Shown here piece after piece: positions 60,080 through 64,000 of a stretch of 64,000 bases of DNA. The notes beneath the pieces are model-generated. The model saw only the letters and a program-made list of their open reading frames with translations, searched no databases and was not told the origin of the DNA. The stretch covers positions 6,263,754-6,327,753 of the forward strand of contig OX422191.1 in assembly GCA_949130485.1 (NCBI GenBank), read 5' to 3'. Origin of the DNA: Agelas oroides (lineage: Eukaryota; Porifera; Demospongiae; Agelasida; Agelasidae). Each line of letters opens with the position of its first letter. The stretch's first letter is position 1. Position numbers and translations under genes: made by a program.

Positions 60080-62030
60080 TCTATGTACCTTATCTTTGCA
60101 CCCTTCTCGGTGTGTTTATCATATTAATAGGAAAGTGAGAGTGACTAACAGTTGTTTGTATGATTACGGCCAGTCCAGATGAGGAAAGATCCCATGATGG
60201 CTGCACTAAATATGGAGAATAGTAGATCATGTAGCTCTCTTTTAGAAGCACTAACTAAATCCTTGAAACATCAGAAGCTTTCATAGTTCATGAATGAAGA
60301 GAAAATTGCAAGGAGGAAAAAGAGAAGACGCATGTTTGATTAAGAAGACGATAGTGATAACCACATCAACACAGAAAGTGTGCTAAATGAACAACCATAT
60401 TCAAATCAGGATGCAGATCATTCAGAAAGAAAATTCCAATGCTGTTTATAGCTACTCCAAAAATAACTGTAAGTACTGCTGTTATACAGTTATTATAGTG
60501 CTTGTATTGCTAGTTTTCTCTAATGCATAACTATGTCACAAGAATTTAAAAGATTTTGAATTGGGAAATCAATTGTAAATACTTGGTATGGTTGGTAACA
60601 TGATTTCGCCTGTATTTATCATTGGAATAATCAGGTGAATAATTTCCCTGATACTTGTTAAATGATCATACAATATCTTGGTAAATATTTATGTATTAGT
60701 ATCGTCTTTTTACTGAAATGTTATGTATATTGAACCCCAAGTGAATTGTACTATTGACAATTACACAAGCTGGGAACTACGATGCAGGAGTAACTAAACT
60801 GATATATCAATATTACTGTGAACAAAATAGCCATTGTTGCTAACTTATGACTGGCGCATTGATGTAATCTGGTCCATTGCTACCATCATTGTCACTGCCC
60901 AAAAAGTCCATCTTAGCACTTTGGAAATGACATTTCTTTGTTAGAGTAGCACTTCACATTTCTTCCACTGAAAGGGAGAAACATACATGCTTCACAACTC
61001 ATTTCTAACACTTGCTTTTCTCCTCAGGGTATCCAAGGTCAGTGTTCTTGTCTGCATGTAGTCTAATAAATCTGTGAATGTTTCAACAGTCATTATCAAG
61101 TTTTGCTTGTTTTGCTGCACTTGTGAGGGGTACGTATGTCCGTGTGTCTCTCCTCCTTGCTGTGGCCGACAGTGGAAACTTTTGAGCCCAGCAACAGTAA
61201 GTGCACCAAAGAGCCATCCAAACCAAAGAGGAACTATTACTATTTCTCCTACTACATATATTAATGTAGCTAGTAGCAGAAAGCTACCTGTAGTTATAAA
61301 ATCAAGTCTTGAAATTAATTAATTTCTCTATGTATTTGGACTTCATTAAAGAAAATATGACTTGGATAGCCAACCCTGTAAGATGCCAGCCCGTTCAATG
61401 CAGCATTGAAGAAACAATCACTTTTGCCAGCATGTAAATGATAGCAACACTAAATATGGTGGTGGATTGACCAACAAAATGACTAATGAATTTCAGAGTT
61501 GCATGCAGCTGTACAAACATTCCTTGATCATTTTGGAAGTACAGCATATATGATTTGTGATCACTAGTCACCAGTGGTACGTTGCTGTCAGTACTGATGG
61601 GGGAGAATATTAAACACACCACAAAATGCTCAATACTGAGAGGACTTCTTGGACTCATTCCTCTAAAAGTCAGGCTATCCTCTAGCCTGACAAGAATTTG
61701 TAGTAATACCTTCCAGGATGGAACAGTTGATTACATGCATCGAGTGACATATTGTGCATACAGCACTTTCTAAAACATGTCCCTTCAATTACAAAAGCTG
61801 TATCTTTCTGACAAGCAGAATTTTTCAATACATGTATGTATGTACCAGTAGGTGCAACCGAAAAAATTCCTGACATGAGTGTGGTGTAGGGGAGTGAGTG
61901 CGTGTGTGTGTGATGCGTGCACGTGTGTGGGTGTGTGCGTGTGTGTGGTGTGTGTAATTGTGATTTGTGGCTTGTTGGGTGGGCAGATCAAAGTGCATCT
62001 TAGTGCCACATTTGCCAACTAAGCTATGGC
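60080..62030. other. No recognised gene
   Basis: A short basic frame near 60290-60350 (MNEEKIARRKKRRRMFD) ends at TAA. An 87-codon minus frame at 61395-61658 and an 82-codon plus frame at 61074-61322 are unrecognised and lack clear splice support. A GT-rich simple stretch lies at 61880-61960. Confidence 0.35.
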
Positions 62031-62119
62031 TATGTCAGAGATACTGTATTTTGACATCACAAGGGCTGTATCTGAGGCACATACAGATCCAGTACAGTCT
62101 AGATACAGTACCTCTGATG

Positions 62120-62195
62120 TCAAAGTAGATGTGAAAATAGGCATCTTATTCATTCGTAAATGTACACATCTGGGTACCTCTACAAGAACCAGCAG
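62120..62195 (+). repeat. Direct repeat shared with 63333-63400
   Basis: GTGAAAATAGGCATCTTATT and CACATCTGGGTACCTCTAC occur here and at 63333-63400. Loosely repeated AAATAGGCA(T/C)CC units lie between 63160 and 63370. Confidence 0.8.
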
Positions 62196-62691
62196 AAGTT
62201 ACTTCACTACTCAGAACGGGTTTGTTTTGAACATGCCATAAATTAGTCATTGTACTTCTCACTTTGGCAGCATCTCAGATACGGCCCTTGTGACGTAACA
62301 AAGGTCTTGGTCTGTTTTCTCCTACATAGCCTGCTGTATCAGCCCCAACAAAGAGCTGTATTGATGCTGCCTTGCAAACATTCTGGCTTATAGCCCTTGA
62401 ACAGAGGAAGGTCTTTGAGGTCCTCCATGTGTCTACCTTCTGTCCACCTGATTCTCCTGATTCTCCTGGTGTCATTCATGGGACAAGATCTTCTAGGCCT
62501 TCTTCCTCATTGACCAAACATACTGAAAGCAATCTAATACCAGAGGCAGTGAAGACCTTGGAATGAGGGTACACAGATCTCACTCACAGTGCACACACAG
62601 TGTATTTACTATGGCAATAACAATCAATGCACCCAACATTTAGTGACTCAACGTAGTACTGTTGATTTCAGCTCTCTTTGAACGCTGAAGT

Positions 62692-62752
62692 AGCCTCGTA
62701 CCCAGGCTCCTCCTCTGCAGAAAAACGGAGGAGCTTGGGTACAAGGCTACGC
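62692..62752. repeat. Compact hairpin of the dispersed TAGCCTTGTTCCCAGGC family
   Basis: TAGCCTCGTACCCAGGCTCC and GGAGCTTGGGTACAAGGCTA are inverted around TCTGCAGAAAAACGG. The clearest complete copy of a motif seen in part at about 1464, 3600, 13060, 16757, 17840, 24576, 28988-29070, 47470-47530 and 52310. Confidence 0.85.
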
Positions 62753-62759
62753 TGAAGTG

Positions 62760-64000
62760 GTACACAGTGTGCATTTCATTGACTTCATAAGTGGATCAGA
62801 CAGGTTTGTGGCTGATAAGTCTTGTAGTTGATTCAATTATCACCACTTAGGTGGTATTGAAGTATGATGTCAACAGTAAATAATTGCAGTCTTGATCAGT
62901 CATGTTATGCGTCTTTGCTGCCCAAGAGAGAACACACAGGCACTTTAGATTTGTCACGTATATTTAATCTAACATGCTGTATGGATGGTGGTGACTGTTA
63001 TAGTCTACTTCCTCCTACATAGCTCTTGAGTATATCCCACCTCAATACTAACTATTTAACATCATACAGATACCATGCTTACTTGTTATCTTCCCTTGAT
63101 GTACTGCATACTCTCCGAATCATGTATAATAGTACCGGTGTCAAGTGAATTTTTATATTTACGTGAATATAGGCATTCGGGTGCCCATTTTCACAGTAAA
63201 TATAGGCATCCTGCTGTGAAAATAGGCACCCCATGCAAACAGTGAAATTTTGCCTGTTTTAACAATGAGTATAGACATCCCTATGTAAAAGTAGGTATCC
63301 CATGCAAACATTGGAATTTTGTTTGTGAAATTACTATATATGTGAAAATAGGCATCTTATTCATTCGTAAATATACACATCTGGGTACCTCTACTTAGTC
63401 TTTGAAGACTGCCACTGCCACTGGAGGCATCTGGGTGGCCAATACAAGGCTAAAACCACCCTGCAGGTATCATACTTAGTTTCAGTCGTTTTCCATGAAA
63501 TTGGTTGAATTGCGTAATTACAATTTATTACTTATTCAGACATATTCAAGCAGCCCATTTGGTTTACATGAAAATAGGCTTACTAGCTAAGTATATCCAC
63601 TACACAAACCATGCTACAATATGACTTCAAGACATCCAGGAATACACAAAATAATTGTCAAAAATGAAGTTAGCTGCAGCATAGGTAGTAGAGTCTACTA
63701 TCTATGACTACAGGTTGAACAATACCAAGTGTCAGGTACATTAGAGTCAGAAGATAGATTGATTCACTTCCTTGCTCTGTAAGCTCATCCAAGCTTCACT
63801 ACTAGTCTTGGAGCTGTTGCAGCCGCTTTGTACTGCTGATAGTGCAAGTAGTTGTAAATGGCAGCTATGAATGAGAATCTCCTAGCTATCACCACCTTGC
63901 TCGTCAGAGTGCGGCTCTTCACTCTTCAATTTCTCGCATGAACCTCAGTCCATCTTTCCACATGTATGATCTTTGCTACCTGAATTTGCCACTTTACGTC
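62760..64000. other. No gene; loose repeats
   Basis: 63085-63130 resembles the inner arm of the 27036-30236 element (TACTGCATACTCT). 63160-63370 holds AAATAGGCATCC repeats. Nothing coding is supported to the end. Confidence 0.4.

Noticed and set aside
61395..61658. 87-codon minus-strand frame as a gene
   Set aside because: The start is uncertain, there is no recognisable domain, and the surrounding sequence gives no exon structure.

Overview
This window looks like nuclear DNA of an early-branching animal, most probably a demosponge; that assignment is an inference. It rests on spliced genes with GT/AG introns and phase-consistent exons, a TRIM-NHL gene, an expanded family of Cys-rich multi-pass membrane proteins and repeated Cys-domain secreted proteins of a kind I associate with sponges, and a very dense load of animal-type transposons (non-LTR, P-element-like, Tc1/mariner-like, hAT-like, Crypton-derived). 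There are no bacterial operons. Most of the sequence is repeat-derived, and only a few loci look like intact genes.

Layout. 0.2-0.45 kb: probable terminal exon of an unidentified minus-strand gene. 1.9-5.2 kb: minus-strand secreted protein with repeated Cys-containing domains. Two domains form a clean five-exon, 288-aa model; a third domain downstream is broken by a 455-bp palindromic insertion. 5.35-5.6 kb: minisatellite. 5.6-8.4 kb: decayed LINE. 8.4-9.07 kb: unrecognised gene fragment. 9.08-10.34 kb: hairpin plus a TIR-bounded segment carrying a DUF3504 (Crypton/ZMYM/QRICH1-like) reading frame. 10.4-12.2 kb: remnants of a FAR1/MULE-like DNA-binding domain and an Ulp1-like protease, possibly from one transposon. 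14.8-19.5 kb: repeats and foldback elements. 19.83-22.08 kb: intact TRIM-NHL gene. 23.4 kb: tRNA-like sequence. 24.6-33 kb: nested DNA transposons and tandem repeats. 34.0-36.6 kb: decayed P-element-like transposase.

37.1-57.7 kb is the most gene-rich part. It holds five copies of one multi-pass membrane protein family, all on the minus strand: one intact (40977-42851), two full-length but broken (38577-40176 and 55802-57641), and two with the membrane body deleted so that only the cytoplasmic tail remains (37359-37664 and 43684-43979). Conserved 5' and 3' flanks travel with the copies and expose insertions and deletions by comparison. Between 47.2 and 53.2 kb a plus-strand gene of unknown identity can be traced as small exons with matching phases; its introns are filled with CA repeats, minisatellites and hairpin elements. 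57.76-58.17 kb: hAT-like MITE with an 8-bp target duplication. 58.7-60.1 kb: 5'-truncated LINE reverse transcriptase. The last 4 kb hold only short repeats.

The candidate for an undescribed system is the 37-58 kb receptor-like family: an N-glycosylated Cys-rich ectodomain, about ten membrane segments and an acidic cytoplasmic tail. One rearranged copy fuses the family's own start codon in frame to the cytoplasmic tail alone.
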